A stretch of DNA of 64,000 nt from Knufia peltigerae. Lineage: Eukaryota; Ascomycota; Eurotiomycetes; Chaetothyriales; Trichomeriaceae. The position numbers were made by a program, and so were the translations under genes. The number at the start of each line of letters is the position of its first letter. Position 1 is the first letter of the stretch. Shown here in pieces: positions 54,547 through 64,000 of the stretch. The notes below the pieces were generated by a model, which did not search any database, had not been told where the DNA came from, and saw only the letters and a program-made list of their open reading frames with translations. The stretch spans positions 1-64,000 of the forward strand of contig JAPDRN010000007.1 in NCBI GenBank assembly GCA_030247855.1. Reading direction: 5' to 3'.

Positions 54547-57411
54547 ATGAGCTCAAATTCTGCGACTCAGCGTGCTTCTGTCCAACGACGCCACAGGAGC
54601 AACCGCAAGCAATATCAAAGTTGCGATCATTGTAGGAAAGGACGACGAGGCTGTGATGCGGTTCGCCTCGGCATTGATCCTCAGGGTCAAGTCGATCCGA
54701 ACAACCGCTGCTCTATGTGCCAAAGGTACCGGAAACAATGTACATTCGAATGGCTACGCAGTGTTCCAGTGGATACTCTGCCACAACGCATCAAGACAAT
54801 GTTTGGAACCCCTTCTCAGAGATTCCAGGAGAACTCCACTTTATCCTCCTTACCGGTAATGCCATCAGACGCTAGCTCTCTTCTAGCGACCAAAACTACC
54901 CCTCAAGATATCTTTCACAACAAAGGTACCACAAATCCCAGAAGCACTGGGTTTGGTCGTTCATTTCTTGACATTGACCTGCGTGAAACTCAAGATGAGA
55001 CGCTTCCCTCGCTCTTTTCGGGTTCGTCGAATGGCCTAGATTTTCCTGGATTATCCCTTGAAACTGTCCAGAGCCACGCGTGGCATGAACTATACAACGA
55101 GCAACCCGACAACAGTAGACACACAATTCCAGGGACAACCCTACCTTCAGATTCTAGCTATGACTTACTGTCTGGGACTACGGCCTCTGACTTCCCGGTG
55201 CCTATCTATGAAGATGCTGACTTCCAAGCAAGGCGTGCGCAGTCGGAGGTTCTGGACCCAAAAACATTACAGCAAGCAGACCTGTCCGCGGGTTGGCCTC
55301 CATTTCCATTGGAGTGGCATTCCATGAATGAACGACCAGGTCCGGCAATTCCACTCTCAGAGCCAACGGCAAAGTCATATTACAACGAATCACATGCACC
55401 ACGATTAAGTCCGCAAGAAAGCCAACTTGCGGACACTTCGAATAAGACTGCGGTTGCCGAAGGCTTGATGAAGATCTACCAGGATAGCTTGGAGAATGCG
55501 CTATCATGTTGGATCACTGCAGAGAATTGTCCATACAATATAAAACTGAGGAAAACTCGACAAAGGACGCTCAGCGATGTTATTTATTCACCCAGTGCAT
55601 CAAGCAGCCTCTACAGCCGCGTCTTTGAACTTGATGCTAGTTTTTCCTCGCTGAGAAGTCGACCGCTGACGCGAGCTGAACATTCTGGTTCCTCGAGAGC
55701 ACTCAAACTTGCCATTGTAGCTTTTGCTAGTCAATGGTCATATTCTTCCCAACTCTCCCCATCAGATGCAAGGTGGGTCAACCGGCTCTCCTTCGAGGAC
55801 AGATATGCAACAGAAAGGCAACCCAGTCCTGACCATGAAACAATGGACACTTATGACTTTGAAGGCTTGCTACGACAGAGTGTTTGGAACGAAGCACGAA
55901 GATGTATCGATCGATGGAAATATTGTGGCTCCTTTCGGGTCATCTTTGCCATAATCATGTTTTCCTTGACTCAACAACCACCGAATGAGGACGAACTTGG
56001 TGACTCGAGTGACGAGCCTTCAGAACCACTAGATCCGCAAATGCCGAGTCAAGGCGAGTACCTTCTCAACCTCAGGCGCCCTCTCATGCCACAATCATAT
56101 TCGCCGACAATTTCCGGCGGTGTTTTGACAAGCTCTCCAAGCAATCCACAGATTTCATCCTTCTCAAGAGGCCTCCATGATGGCTCCGGCTCTCTTGGAA
56201 CTGCGATACATCATCTCCTCAACTGGAAAGCGAGGCTATTGTCGTACTCACAAGATCATGGAATGCCCGCGGACACTTCTATCAATGCAAATCGTACCAG
56301 AACCAGTCTCCTAGATCCCAAAAGCCTGTATGACTTCAATCTGGTTTTCTGGCTAGGGATAATGTACGATACGACAGCGTCTGTACTTGGGCAGAGCTCA
56401 TTGATAGCCCCAGACAGTGACACGTTGATGTATTTTGAGCTAGGCTCTTCATGCAACACCCGAGCAGTCAAAGCTTTCGAAAATCTGCAGACCCCCTCGG
56501 GCATGACAACCAACAAAACGCCTTCCCTCGTGAACATCTGGGACTCGTACATAATTGAGGTCGACGAGGCCCGATCATCAAATCTGGCAGCAGAAGGCGT
56601 CTTCTCTGCACAGCTAGACACCAAGACTCTTCAGGCGGCAGTTCCTCTCAAGGTACTGTTTTGGCGCAAAATCAGCAAAATGCAGCAGGTGTTTTCCCAA
56701 CCAAAAACATCATCACCAGCCGAAGTCGAAAGTGTGATCAAAGAAGCCTTGCGCGTGCACGACTATTGGATCATGAAGTACGACAAATTCTTCAAAGCCT
56801 GCGTGGGTGCCCACTCCCAGCTATCGTTCCAAGTCCAGTCGTGGCACCTCGTCTTGGGCATGGGATGGAACTTGGGCTGTCTTCTCCTGGCCAGATGTAT
56901 CGAATTTGCCGATCAAAACTCCAAGTCTGAAAGGCTCGGACGAAGTCTCCGTGCTTCTTCGGCGTTGGTGAACCAGCTGAGGAAGTCGGGTGCGTATTCT
57001 ATAGCCAATCTGGGTAGGGCGTCTGGTTGGCCCGTGTCGAATTCCACATCTCCAGCGGGCAGTAACAAAGACATCCATTTCGCCATAAGCCAGAGTGCCA
57101 TTCTCGCCGAGCCACACCCGGACAAACTCATCCGGGCTCTCGAAATGGCGTGCCAAACTCTTCTGGACTGGCTCCAGTGTTGGCGATCCCCCACTGATGC
57201 CACCCGTCTAGAGGACCGAGAGTGGCTCTATGCCAACACGAGCAGCGACGAGATATCCCGACACTGTGTCAGTTGTATTGATGCTCTTAAAGTCCTGAGG
57301 AGGAATTCTGATGCCGTAAACCCTATCATTTATCGTCTTACAATGCAACATAGGTTGTTGGAGTTGGGACACGAGCTCCAGACAGAATCAGGTCTTTTCT
57401 ACACCTCCTGA
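54547..57411 (+). CDS. Large Zn2Cys6 transcription factor (regulator 3), 954 aa
   Basis: Intronless gene for a 954-aa nuclear regulator. The zinc cluster at the N-terminus has C26, C29, C36, C55, C58 and C65 (SCDHCRKGRRGC, then CSMCQRYRKQC). The loop between cysteines 3 and 4 is 18 residues, longer than the usual 5-12. A Ser/Thr/Pro-rich disordered region covers about 70-320. A large helical regulatory region follows (FEGLLRQSVWNEARRCIDRWKY, LYDFNLVFWLGIMYDTTASVL, VLFWRKISKMQQVF, LALGMGW-like segment SWHLVLGMGWNLGCLLLARC) and resembles a fungal group of uncharacterised C6 regulators. It sits between two DUF3237 genes, on the same strand as copy B, and is probably their regulator by position. 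Confidence 0.85.
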   Translation: MSSNSATQRASVQRRHRSNRKQYQSCDHCRKGRRGCDAVRLGIDPQGQVDPNNRCSMCQRYRKQCTFEWLRSVPVDTLPQRIKTMFGTPSQRFQENSTLSSLPVMPSDASSLLATKTTPQDIFHNKGTTNPRSTGFGRSFLDIDLRETQDETLPSLFSGSSNGLDFPGLSLETVQSHAWHELYNEQPDNSRHTIPGTTLPSDSSYDLLSGTTASDFPVPIYEDADFQARRAQSEVLDPKTLQQADLSAGWPPFPLEWHSMNERPGPAIPLSEPTAKSYYNESHAPRLSPQESQLADTSNKTAVAEGLMKIYQDSLENALSCWITAENCPYNIKLRKTRQRTLSDVIYSPSASSSLYSRVFELDASFSSLRSRPLTRAEHSGSSRALKLAIVAFASQWSYSSQLSPSDARWVNRLSFEDRYATERQPSPDHETMDTYDFEGLLRQSVWNEARRCIDRWKYCGSFRVIFAIIMFSLTQQPPNEDELGDSSDEPSEPLDPQMPSQGEYLLNLRRPLMPQSYSPTISGGVLTSSPSNPQISSFSRGLHDGSGSLGTAIHHLLNWKARLLSYSQDHGMPADTSINANRTRTSLLDPKSLYDFNLVFWLGIMYDTTASVLGQSSLIAPDSDTLMYFELGSSCNTRAVKAFENLQTPSGMTTNKTPSLVNIWDSYIIEVDEARSSNLAAEGVFSAQLDTKTLQAAVPLKVLFWRKISKMQQVFSQPKTSSPAEVESVIKEALRVHDYWIMKYDKFFKACVGAHSQLSFQVQSWHLVLGMGWNLGCLLLARCIEFADQNSKSERLGRSLRASSALVNQLRKSGAYSIANLGRASGWPVSNSTSPAGSNKDIHFAISQSAILAEPHPDKLIRALEMACQTLLDWLQCWRSPTDATRLEDREWLYANTSSDEISRHCVSCIDALKVLRRNSDAVNPIIYRLTMQHRLLELGHELQTESGLFYTS

Positions 57412-57822
57412 AACTGGGGGGCCGTCATGTGTTGAATGTATGAGTTCGGAGAATACTGTCTGGATAATCAGATAATCTCATGTCGTTTAGTGCGACTTTT
57501 GCTAAACGAACCTCACATGATCGTAGCTCTGAGCGGAACCGCATGTACGCTTCCGGGCTGCATGAGGCTTGATGATGTACTCGCTAAGATGAGATGTACT
57601 ACTGTTGCTCATGGTCTATTGGTCGTTATCACGGTGGCATAGTGTGAGGGTCGTATAATCAAGTCAGTGTACAACATTATACAAAAAGTTGTCATACGAG
57701 TACTTGATTTCTTTATCACCAAGGTTGAAGACACATACCTGGATCTTACTGTCGAGAACTCAGCAATCGAAAATCCAAAGCACAGCGGATAGAATTGTAC
57801 AACTTTTGACTGATATTGTAGA
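57412..57822. other. Intergenic region before DUF3237 copy B
   Basis: 411 bp. Likely 3' flank of regulator 3 and promoter of copy B. No further feature seen. Confidence 0.5.
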
Positions 57823-58422
57823 ATGACAACATACACCGTCCCGACACCTAAACTAGAACGCGTCGCCACATTTCGAGGATACGTCGGTACTGGAATTTCC
57901 ATAATGGGTTCAAAAGAGAATTTTGGTACAGGTTCTCATTCGGTTGTCCGTTCTTTCGCTCCTATCATATCTGGGGTTTTCAGTGTCACGAATCCGACCG
58001 GTGACGAAGAGATCAAAGCTGAACTCGTGCCACCTGCTTGGCCAGTCACTACTACTACTACGACTTCGACTTCGACTTTGTCCGAGGGCAACGTCAAAAC
58101 AGCCCATCTCGACGTACGATGTCGCGCAGAGACAGACACAAAAGAACATGTTTATATTCGGTATTCTGGAATTTTGACGGTGGACGGAACCGTCGCGAAA
58201 GCGATACGTCGTGAATCAGATTCAAAGTCGACACGATTCGAAAATCATTCCAATTGGTTCACCAAAGTCATGATCGAGACTTCGGATCAAAGGTTGAAAT
58301 GGTTGGAAACGTTGTTTCTCGTTGGTCAGGGACGAATTCAGGTTGATGATGACAATGATGACAATGATGCTGGTGGTGGAAGTCGGACTGGTGCAGAATA
58401 TGCAATTTATAAATTGTGTTGA
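57823..58422 (+). CDS. DUF3237 family protein, copy B
   Basis: Intronless gene for a 199-aa paralogue of copy A. Shared segments are AHLDVRCRAETDTKEHVYIRYSGIL, NWFTKVMIETSDQRLKWLETLFLVGQGR and AEYAIYKLC. It differs by a longer N-terminus, a Thr/Ser run (VTTTTTTSTSTLSEG, encoded by ACT/ACG/TCG triplets) and an Asp/Asn-rich stretch (DDDNDDNDAGGG) just before the last strand. Both insertions sit in loops and look like triplet-repeat expansion. Function is unknown; family members are often near oxidoreductases and hydrolases. Confidence 0.82.
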   Translation: MTTYTVPTPKLERVATFRGYVGTGISIMGSKENFGTGSHSVVRSFAPIISGVFSVTNPTGDEEIKAELVPPAWPVTTTTTTSTSTLSEGNVKTAHLDVRCRAETDTKEHVYIRYSGILTVDGTVAKAIRRESDSKSTRFENHSNWFTKVMIETSDQRLKWLETLFLVGQGRIQVDDDNDDNDAGGGSRTGAEYAIYKLC

Positions 58423-58772
58423 ATCTACAAAAACCGTGACCCTATGTAGACTGTGGATGTAAATAGGGGGGTAGGAGATCAAGTTCAGCCTTGCACCACC
58501 CCAAGGAAGACACGAGGCCTGTAGTCTCGACTTACCCAAGTAACGATACCATGGTCAAATGATTCTCTCACAAGTATTGAAGACATCAACAGTATTGTTT
58601 TGGGGCAATGAAAATTAAACATAAAGTTGTTTTATTGGAATCCGAACTCCCCAGTGATCGTCACAAGCCTATTTACAATTTCACCGTCCTCCGTCAGAAG
58701 AATACACCCGACATTCCCGAGTCTAACCAGGCCCTGGAAACTGTGGCACGTGAGAAAGAAGGACACCCATTC
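58423..58772. other. Convergent 3' intergenic region
   Basis: 3' flanks of DUF3237 copy B and the aquaporin gene. No gene supported. Confidence 0.5.
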
Positions 58773-60035
58773 TCACTGTCGTTGTCCGTCATTATTTGTG
58801 GTCCGACCCTTTTCGACGTCCACACAATTGCTTGTCGTTGTCGTCGTGGATACCGGGGTGATTTTATCCCGGACAGCCCTGACATGACTCCCCAACCTTC
58901 CACGAGGAAAGTTGATGGGACTTTCCGGACCGACAAAGATGAAGAGGTCATAAATACCGGCGCCTATCACGCCGCCGGCAATGGTGCTTCCCCACGGTCC
59001 CCAGGCCCACCAGTAAGTGGCCATGGTCCAGACGTTACCATCTCCGACGCCCGTGGCCCATATAAGCAGCCGTGGCCCAAAGTCTCGCGCCGGGTTCAGA
59101 CAGGTGCCCGTGTTGTAAGAAAATGCGAGACATAAACCAGTGACCACGAGAGCCATGACTATAGCATGCATGTTGGTGCGTCGAGGGACGTTTCGAGGAT
59201 CGTTCAGGGCGAGCACGGCGATACATAGAATCCCCGTACCCACGCATTCGGTCAGCATTGCGGCCACGAGGCTCAACCCCGGCCGCGGGAGGGTGTAGAA
59301 TGCCGAACCGGCACCTCCTGCATTCGTCCCGTCGTACTGTTCAATGGCGTCGTGGTAGAGTCCCAGCACGATGGCGGAAGCGGTGAAGGCGCCGAGTAGC
59401 TGGGCGACAATGTACTGAAGGCACATCCCCACGGGGAAGCTGCGAAACACGGTGAAGACGATCGTCACGACGGGGTTCAGGTGCGCTCCGGACGATCCTC
59501 CGACGATGTAGACTCCCATCATGACCCCGAGACCCCACGAAAGATACTCGCCTAGCGTGTCGGTGGCGGCCTGGCGCGACGTCAGGTGCACTAAACTGCC
59601 AGACAAGCCGATGACCATGAAAATTGTCGACCCCAGCCATTCAGCTAACGGTCGATGTACTCGTCGCCGGATACGGCCCCAAGTGTTGAGCTGATCGTAT
59701 TCGTACGGCAACGCATCCCACGCCTCGTCAAGCTGAGTTTGGTCGAATGATCCGAATAGTCGGCGGCCCTGTTGTGGTGGTGTTGCCGTTATCTGCTGTT
59801 CTTGCTCCTGAAGCACTTCTGTCATGCCCACATCGACATTGGATGTATCTCGGGGCGAGGAAACTAGTGTGATATCACTGGCTGGCGAGGGGACAAAGGT
59901 AGGACTCAAGGGACTCCCAACCTCACCCCTGGGGTGGCTCTGAGGGCGACTGTAATTGACGATGCATGGGACAGGACGGATTTTCGTGGGTTCTGGATGA
60001 CTGATCCGAAGGCTTGGCCTGGTCAACTTGTTCAT
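58773..60035 (-). CDS. Aquaglyceroporin-like MIP channel
   Basis: Intronless gene for a 420-aa plasma-membrane channel of the MIP family with six membrane helices and two half-helices. The first pore motif is GAHLNPVVT, i.e. NPV instead of NPA; the second is CLNPARDFGPRL, where the Asp after NPAR is typical of glycerol-conducting aquaglyceroporins. The N-terminal cytosolic part is long (about 130 residues, Pro/Ser/Gln-rich, RPLAEWLGSTIF starts helix 1), and a Thr/Ser-rich tail follows the last helix, both common in fungal members. Likely roles are glycerol or water flow in osmotic adaptation. Only the first ATG (60035) gives the full frame; later methionines, for example the one before TEVLQEQEQQ, are possible. 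Confidence 0.9.
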   Translation of the reverse strand: MNKLTRPSLRISHPEPTKIRPVPCIVNYSRPQSHPRGEVGSPLSPTFVPSPASDITLVSSPRDTSNVDVGMTEVLQEQEQQITATPPQQGRRLFGSFDQTQLDEAWDALPYEYDQLNTWGRIRRRVHRPLAEWLGSTIFMVIGLSGSLVHLTSRQAATDTLGEYLSWGLGVMMGVYIVGGSSGAHLNPVVTIVFTVFRSFPVGMCLQYIVAQLLGAFTASAIVLGLYHDAIEQYDGTNAGGAGSAFYTLPRPGLSLVAAMLTECVGTGILCIAVLALNDPRNVPRRTNMHAIVMALVVTGLCLAFSYNTGTCLNPARDFGPRLLIWATGVGDGNVWTMATYWWAWGPWGSTIAGGVIGAGIYDLFIFVGPESPINFPRGRLGSHVRAVRDKITPVSTTTTTSNCVDVEKGRTTNNDGQRQ

Positions 60036-61992
60036 GAGGCCTTTTTAAAGGTGTGGTCTGTACAGATGATGCTAGCTGTGAAAATGTCGCCAGGCATGGG
60101 GTGTATGAGCTTCTTGTAACATTGTCGGGCGTGTTGTAGGTAATATTAAACCCATCCCCAGTCTGAGGTTCTTCGTCATTATAAACCTGAGTCTGGAGAA
60201 GGCACGATGCCCACCCCTATGAGAGGCTGGTCCACTGTCAGTGTGAGTGTACAACTTCTCGTACAGACTTCCTGGCAACATGACATCTCGACAAGCTTCT
60301 GACACTACCGAAGGTGACCGGTATCCCTGTTCCGCGGGCTCTCATCCACGTCAAGGGAGAGCAGCTTCCGAACTTGCTGGATCGCAACGCATGTGTGTCA
60401 TGGGCAATTGAACGAGGCTGGTCAGGGGTATCAACTGTGGTCGGACCATCGCCTGATTGGTAGGTTGTAGACCAGTGACCACCAGTCTTCCGCGAGGTCA
60501 AAGTATCCCTCAACACCTTGAAGGCACCCTGCGCTTAGGCATGTCAGTCTGCAAGTATCATACGTTTGGCCTGCAACATTGACCTTTCGCTCACTAAGGT
60601 TGAAATTACGCCAGAGCAAGATTGCCCGACCCTTCTGAGTCTGGACTTTACCCGTCCTGATTGTATCTTTCAAAGCCTCGAGCAGCCGATCACCTTCCCT
60701 CGTGTCCAGCTCCCGAGTACGTCAACAGCGTGTTGGAAAAGATCTCCGTGTCATTGGAGGAGGCAAAATGTTGTCGTGTTAGCTAGGGCTAGCGCTCCGT
60801 CATGACCAAAGCACTGACTTGATACGTAGGTGGAAGGAAGGAGATCGTTGATTCAAAGACATGGCAATTTGAACTTGGGATGACCTACTTGAACCACCTA
60901 ATTGTGGTTTTTGAGGTACTCCGTAGATGATCATCAATCATACTCAGAATAAGGGGAAGATCTTCCGGGAGGCTTGTTGCACCGACCAGAGGGAGAGACG
61001 AGCTTTGACATTTGTATCATAATTGCAGAAGTCCCAGCCTTGTCAGATTTCTTTGTCCACATAAAGCTCACGTCAAGACTGATCCGTAATGAAGTGAGCT
61101 TATGACAGAGTGTAGGCAACGAGATTGAGGTGAACATTGGCCACGATATATTTATACCAGGGCACAAATATGGGTGCGGAAGTCGGTGTTTCGTAGGATG
61201 GAAGGACATAAATGATTAGTCTCCAATGCTTTGTGGATGTTGCAGGTTTTCGAGTGTCGGCTTTGCTGTCTTTTGTGTGGAACTCGATGGCACTCCTCGG
61301 TACATTGTGCTCCGACCTGTCCAGAAGTCACTCGTAGACAAAATACCGTCGTAATCCATCTCTGTGAGACAGGTTGACAGCAGCTTTGATGGAAGATCAT
61401 GAGGCTCATTAGGCTAAGCCATCTCCTGGGCTTCCAGGTGTTGACAGGTGTCAAACCACCTAGCCAACACACCAAACTCGGTACTATGTATGTGTAGCCG
61501 TAAGAGTGTAGAAGGTGCACGAAGAATCGAGATACAACATTGAGTCAAGACATGGTCCCAGCGATAATTGTAAAGGCTGTTTTGAAGCTGGACTTACCAC
61601 TCCGTCCAGTACTTCACAGAGATTTACCTATGGATTACGCACAACGCCAAGGCTAGTACTATACCTTACCTAAAACAAATAGCACTTCTTTTACTAGGAG
61701 AGCCCCCCCCCTAACCTTATAGGCACTCCCTCATGCCTAGAACTTACCTCCTCATAAGCACCCGGATCCTAGAGCTCAGTCCCCATGGGCAGTCTCTTGT
61801 GTAGACACTCCTTCACCTAAAACTCAAGGCTTCATAGGGCACTATCTTTAACTATGAATCGTTCGATTTCGATGTTGAGCCTAATCCATAATTTATAGCA
61901 AGTCCTACACTATGCTTAGATGTGCCATCAAGCACGGTATCGTTCGTCAATACAAGGCACCGGCGGAGGTGTTCTTCTTCATCCCAATATTG
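60036..61992. other. 2 kb region without recognisable gene
   Basis: Holds the aquaporin promoter and the 3' side of the lipocalin-like gene. TACTCCGTA occurs at 60917-60925. From about 61600 to 61900 composition changes: many CTA/TAG trinucleotides, a run of nine C at 61703-61711, and short runs of similar phrases. This could be an old, mutated repeat, but no terminal repeats or protein relics are visible. Confidence 0.45.
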
Positions 61993-62594
61993 CTACGCAG
62001 TTTCAACTCTCTCCCATTTCAAGACTGGCCATCCTTGGGAACCATCCTAGACGGAGTGTCGGTTAGTCAACAGATATATTTCTATGGAAATACACAATCC
62101 ATAACGGCGGCCTTTGCCATGAGCAAGCAAAAACCACTTACCTCGAACAAGATCGGGTCGACTGGCCTCACAATCTTGAAATGCTTCCCGTTCTCCTCCA
62201 CGTATTCCACCCTCCTTGTTTGATATCCTCCCACCCGGGTTGGATCACTGGCGATTTCGACCTTGGTTTTCCACAACAGACCCTTGTCGTCCTCGGACAA
62301 CTCCATGTATCCGCAATACATGCTCAATCCGCGAGCGACGTTGGCGATTTCTGCATCACTCCGTTTGGCCCAAGGGGTTTTGGAATCCTTATCGAATTGC
62401 GTGATCCGATCAGGCGCAGCGAGATGTGCGGCCAGATATCCGTTGCGACTGACATAACTTCGACCCAAGGGGTTGTCCCCGTGAGGTTTCGAAATCAACT
62501 TGGCATCTGGCCCTTCTCTATCATACACTCCATAGGACACACATCTCCATCCACCTACCAGCTCGTCACGATGTTTAAGCCATGTCTCTGACAT
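61993..62594 (-). CDS. Lipocalin-like domain protein
   Basis: Two-exon gene (62142-62594 and 61993-62046; 95-nt intron, donor GTAAGT, branch CTAAC, acceptor TCTAG, phase 0) for a 168-aa soluble protein. WLKHRDELVGGWRCVSYGVYD, LGRSYVSRNGYLAAHLAAPDR, SMYCGYMELSE and HFKIVRPVDPILFE match the lipocalin-like (PF13924-type) domain. The second exon adds DGSQGWPVLKWERVETA, the expected last strand, which confirms the splice. Such proteins in fungi occur beside polyketide and other metabolic genes, but none is visible here. The start at 62594 was chosen since the 42 upstream codons look unrelated. Confidence 0.82.
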
Positions 62595-63627
62595 TTCCGA
62601 TAAGTCTCCACAGATCAGTATTGCTGATCGAGTTTTAAGATTTAACCAAAAAACGAGAATCTTGCAATGAATGTTGTGTAGAATAAGTAGTAGACGAGCC
62701 GGAGAAACCCCAGTCCGCAAACCGCAACTCGCAACTCATCAGCCGAACAGCCGAATACTCAGCGGCAGAATCTTAACCTCTTCAAAGCCCATTTCTCCTT
62801 TCAACCATGATATTATTGTGTCACTTCTTACCGAGGCGGTGCCGGCTGTGGCCATGAAATGCAGTTTTGCCCATACAGTTTGCATGGTATCGAAGGACTT
62901 TGGGTGGTTCTAATTGTACTGCTCGTACGTCACACCTCTCGGGAATTCTAGAATCTTGGACTGTAACATTTTGCCTGGTCCAATCGATCAAGAAGGAGAT
63001 TGGGATGCAGCCATACGCCAATAGTATTACCAAGGTGACCACCATGGACACGTGAAGTCGGGCTTCTTATCTTCGCAGACTTGCAAGATTGGTGTTTCAC
63101 AAACACGGCGAACACCTGTTCATGCAACTTGCTTAAAAAGGTTTGAATTTGCCCGCTAACACTCGTGGGGGTTCCAGCAGAGCCGCAAGTCCAAGCTATA
63201 GAATCAGGGATAGACGGCAGTTGGGCACATTTCTTTGCCCCCTTAATGTGACCTTTTATGCAAGGTAAGCGAGCTGATGGACTACCGCCATTCCTATATA
63301 AGTCACGGCAAAAGACTTCCGAGGCCCAGATAAGTCAGGCGGTCAAAATGGGGAGCACTGGGAGTCTGGGACTCGACCACGAAGTATCATGTAGGTGCCT
63401 ACCTAGGTAAGGTTGACGCCTTGAAGATGAGTTGGCAAGGCAGCCAAGCTGGTACATCCAATTCCTCTCTCTCCCCTATATGAGGACGACAAACCCTGAC
63501 CGCACTGTTAACGATTGTAGTCCTTTCATATCATAGAGAGGCCAGCTTAATAAGTAAACTGACGCAATTCATCCATTTCGACCTTTTCCATCTTCACGGC
63601 GATCGTTGCTTTTTTTCAACCGTGGCA
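62595..63627. other. Divergent promoter region between lipocalin-like and GTPase genes
   Basis: 1.03 kb. A 76-codon minus-strand frame at 62821-63051 starts with a hydrophobic segment (MSMVVTLVILLAYGCIPISF) but has no family support and is not annotated. Otherwise no feature. Confidence 0.45.
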
Positions 63628-64000
63628 ATGGCCCAGCAGGACAGGAATATCATCGCCGTTCTTGGCCTTACCGGGTCGGGCAAGAGCACTTTTATCAACC
63701 GATGCATCGGCTCAGACGTTGCCGTGGCCGGCAGCCAGCTCAATTCAATCACCAAGAGTCCACAGATCTACAACATGGAACATCGAGGATTGCCAGTCCA
63801 GTTGATCGATACTCCCGGATTCGACGACACAGATGTCAGCGACGTTGATCGCCTCCAAGAGCTCGCGCTCTATCTGACGTCCATGTACAAGCACAAGACC
63901 AACCTCACGGGTATCATCTACCTGCACGACGTTCGCAGCGAGCGGGTCGGCGGGGTCGCGCTGAAAAACATACAAATCCTCCAAGACCTCACCGGCATCG
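63628..64000 (+). CDS. AIG1/septin-like P-loop GTPase, 5' part (cut by window end)
   Basis: First 124 codons of a GTP-binding protein that runs past the right edge. The P-loop is GLTGSGKS (G13 to S20), followed by TFINRCIGSD. Switch II region is LIDTPGFDDTD (D61). IIYLHDVRSERVGG then resembles fungal AIG1/G-domain proteins often linked to large multi-domain architectures or NLR-like proteins. The G4 motif for guanine specificity lies beyond the window, so full domain content is unknown. No intron is needed in the visible part. Confidence 0.8.
   Translation, partial: MAQQDRNIIAVLGLTGSGKSTFINRCIGSDVAVAGSQLNSITKSPQIYNMEHRGLPVQLIDTPGFDDTDVSDVDRLQELALYLTSMYKHKTNLTGIIYLHDVRSERVGGVALKNIQILQDLTGI

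Noticed and set aside
62821..63051. Possible small secreted protein with hydrophobic start, minus strand
   Set aside because: Only 76 codons, no clear cleavage site or cysteine pattern, and in a promoter region.

Overview
This window is nuclear DNA of a filamentous ascomycete (Pezizomycotina). The evidence is short introns (46-204 nt, mostly 46-95) with GT..AG ends and CTAAC/CTGAC-type branch sites, three Zn2Cys6 regulators, Dal5-type permeases, a KDM4/KdmA-type JmjC demethylase, a cytochrome P450, a GT62 mannan-polymerase subunit, an AA11-type LPMO and two DUF3237 proteins. Gene content and the intergenic 9-mer TACGGAGTA suggest Eurotiomycetes, perhaps a Chaetothyriales-like black yeast, but that placement is inference. 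I support 25 protein-coding genes. I rebuilt introns by hand and checked reading phase across every junction. I see no rRNA, convincing tRNA, CRISPR array or intact transposon.

Layout. 0.7-8.1 kb: DHA2-type MFS exporter, an 89-aa conserved fungal protein, an Mpv17/PMP22 membrane protein, a peroxisomal enoyl-CoA hydratase ending in SKL, and ribokinase. 8.1-12.2 kb: a 4.1 kb stretch without a recognisable gene. 12.2-29 kb: secreted CAP/PR-1 protein, FacC/Yat2-type carnitine acetyltransferase, JmjC histone demethylase with AT-hooks, a nine-exon P450, and an Anp1-like GT62 mannosyltransferase. 29.9-44.3 kb: a compact block that looks like a small-molecule catabolic cluster: Zn2Cys6 regulator, AtuA-DUF4387 fusion protein, Dal5-type permease, second Zn2Cys6 regulator, amidohydrolase, second Dal5-type permease, GAF-domain protein. 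44.8-53 kb: AA11-like LPMO, an unknown 182-aa protein, a divergent eIF4E paralogue, and a Shg1/BOD1-domain COMPASS protein with a huge Arg-Asp/Arg-Glu tail. 53-60 kb: two DUF3237 paralogues flanking a 954-aa Zn2Cys6 regulator, then an aquaglyceroporin-like channel. 60-64 kb: mostly intergenic DNA, a lipocalin-like protein and the start of an AIG1-like GTPase cut by the window edge.

How the genes may work together. The most interesting signal is a set of four near-identical inverted repeats, CGGGTAC-NN-GTACCCG, i.e. CGG-N10-CCG, a classic Zn2Cys6 dimer site. Three lie within 165 bp in the shared promoter of the amidohydrolase and the second permease; the fourth lies upstream of the GAF gene. 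With two Zn2Cys6 genes close by, this suggests a pathway-specific regulon for uptake and hydrolysis of an unknown amide- or acid-type substrate. A second possible unit is the DUF3237 pair around its own regulator. The enoyl-CoA hydratase (PTS1) and carnitine acetyltransferase point to ordinary fatty-acid/acetyl-unit metabolism.
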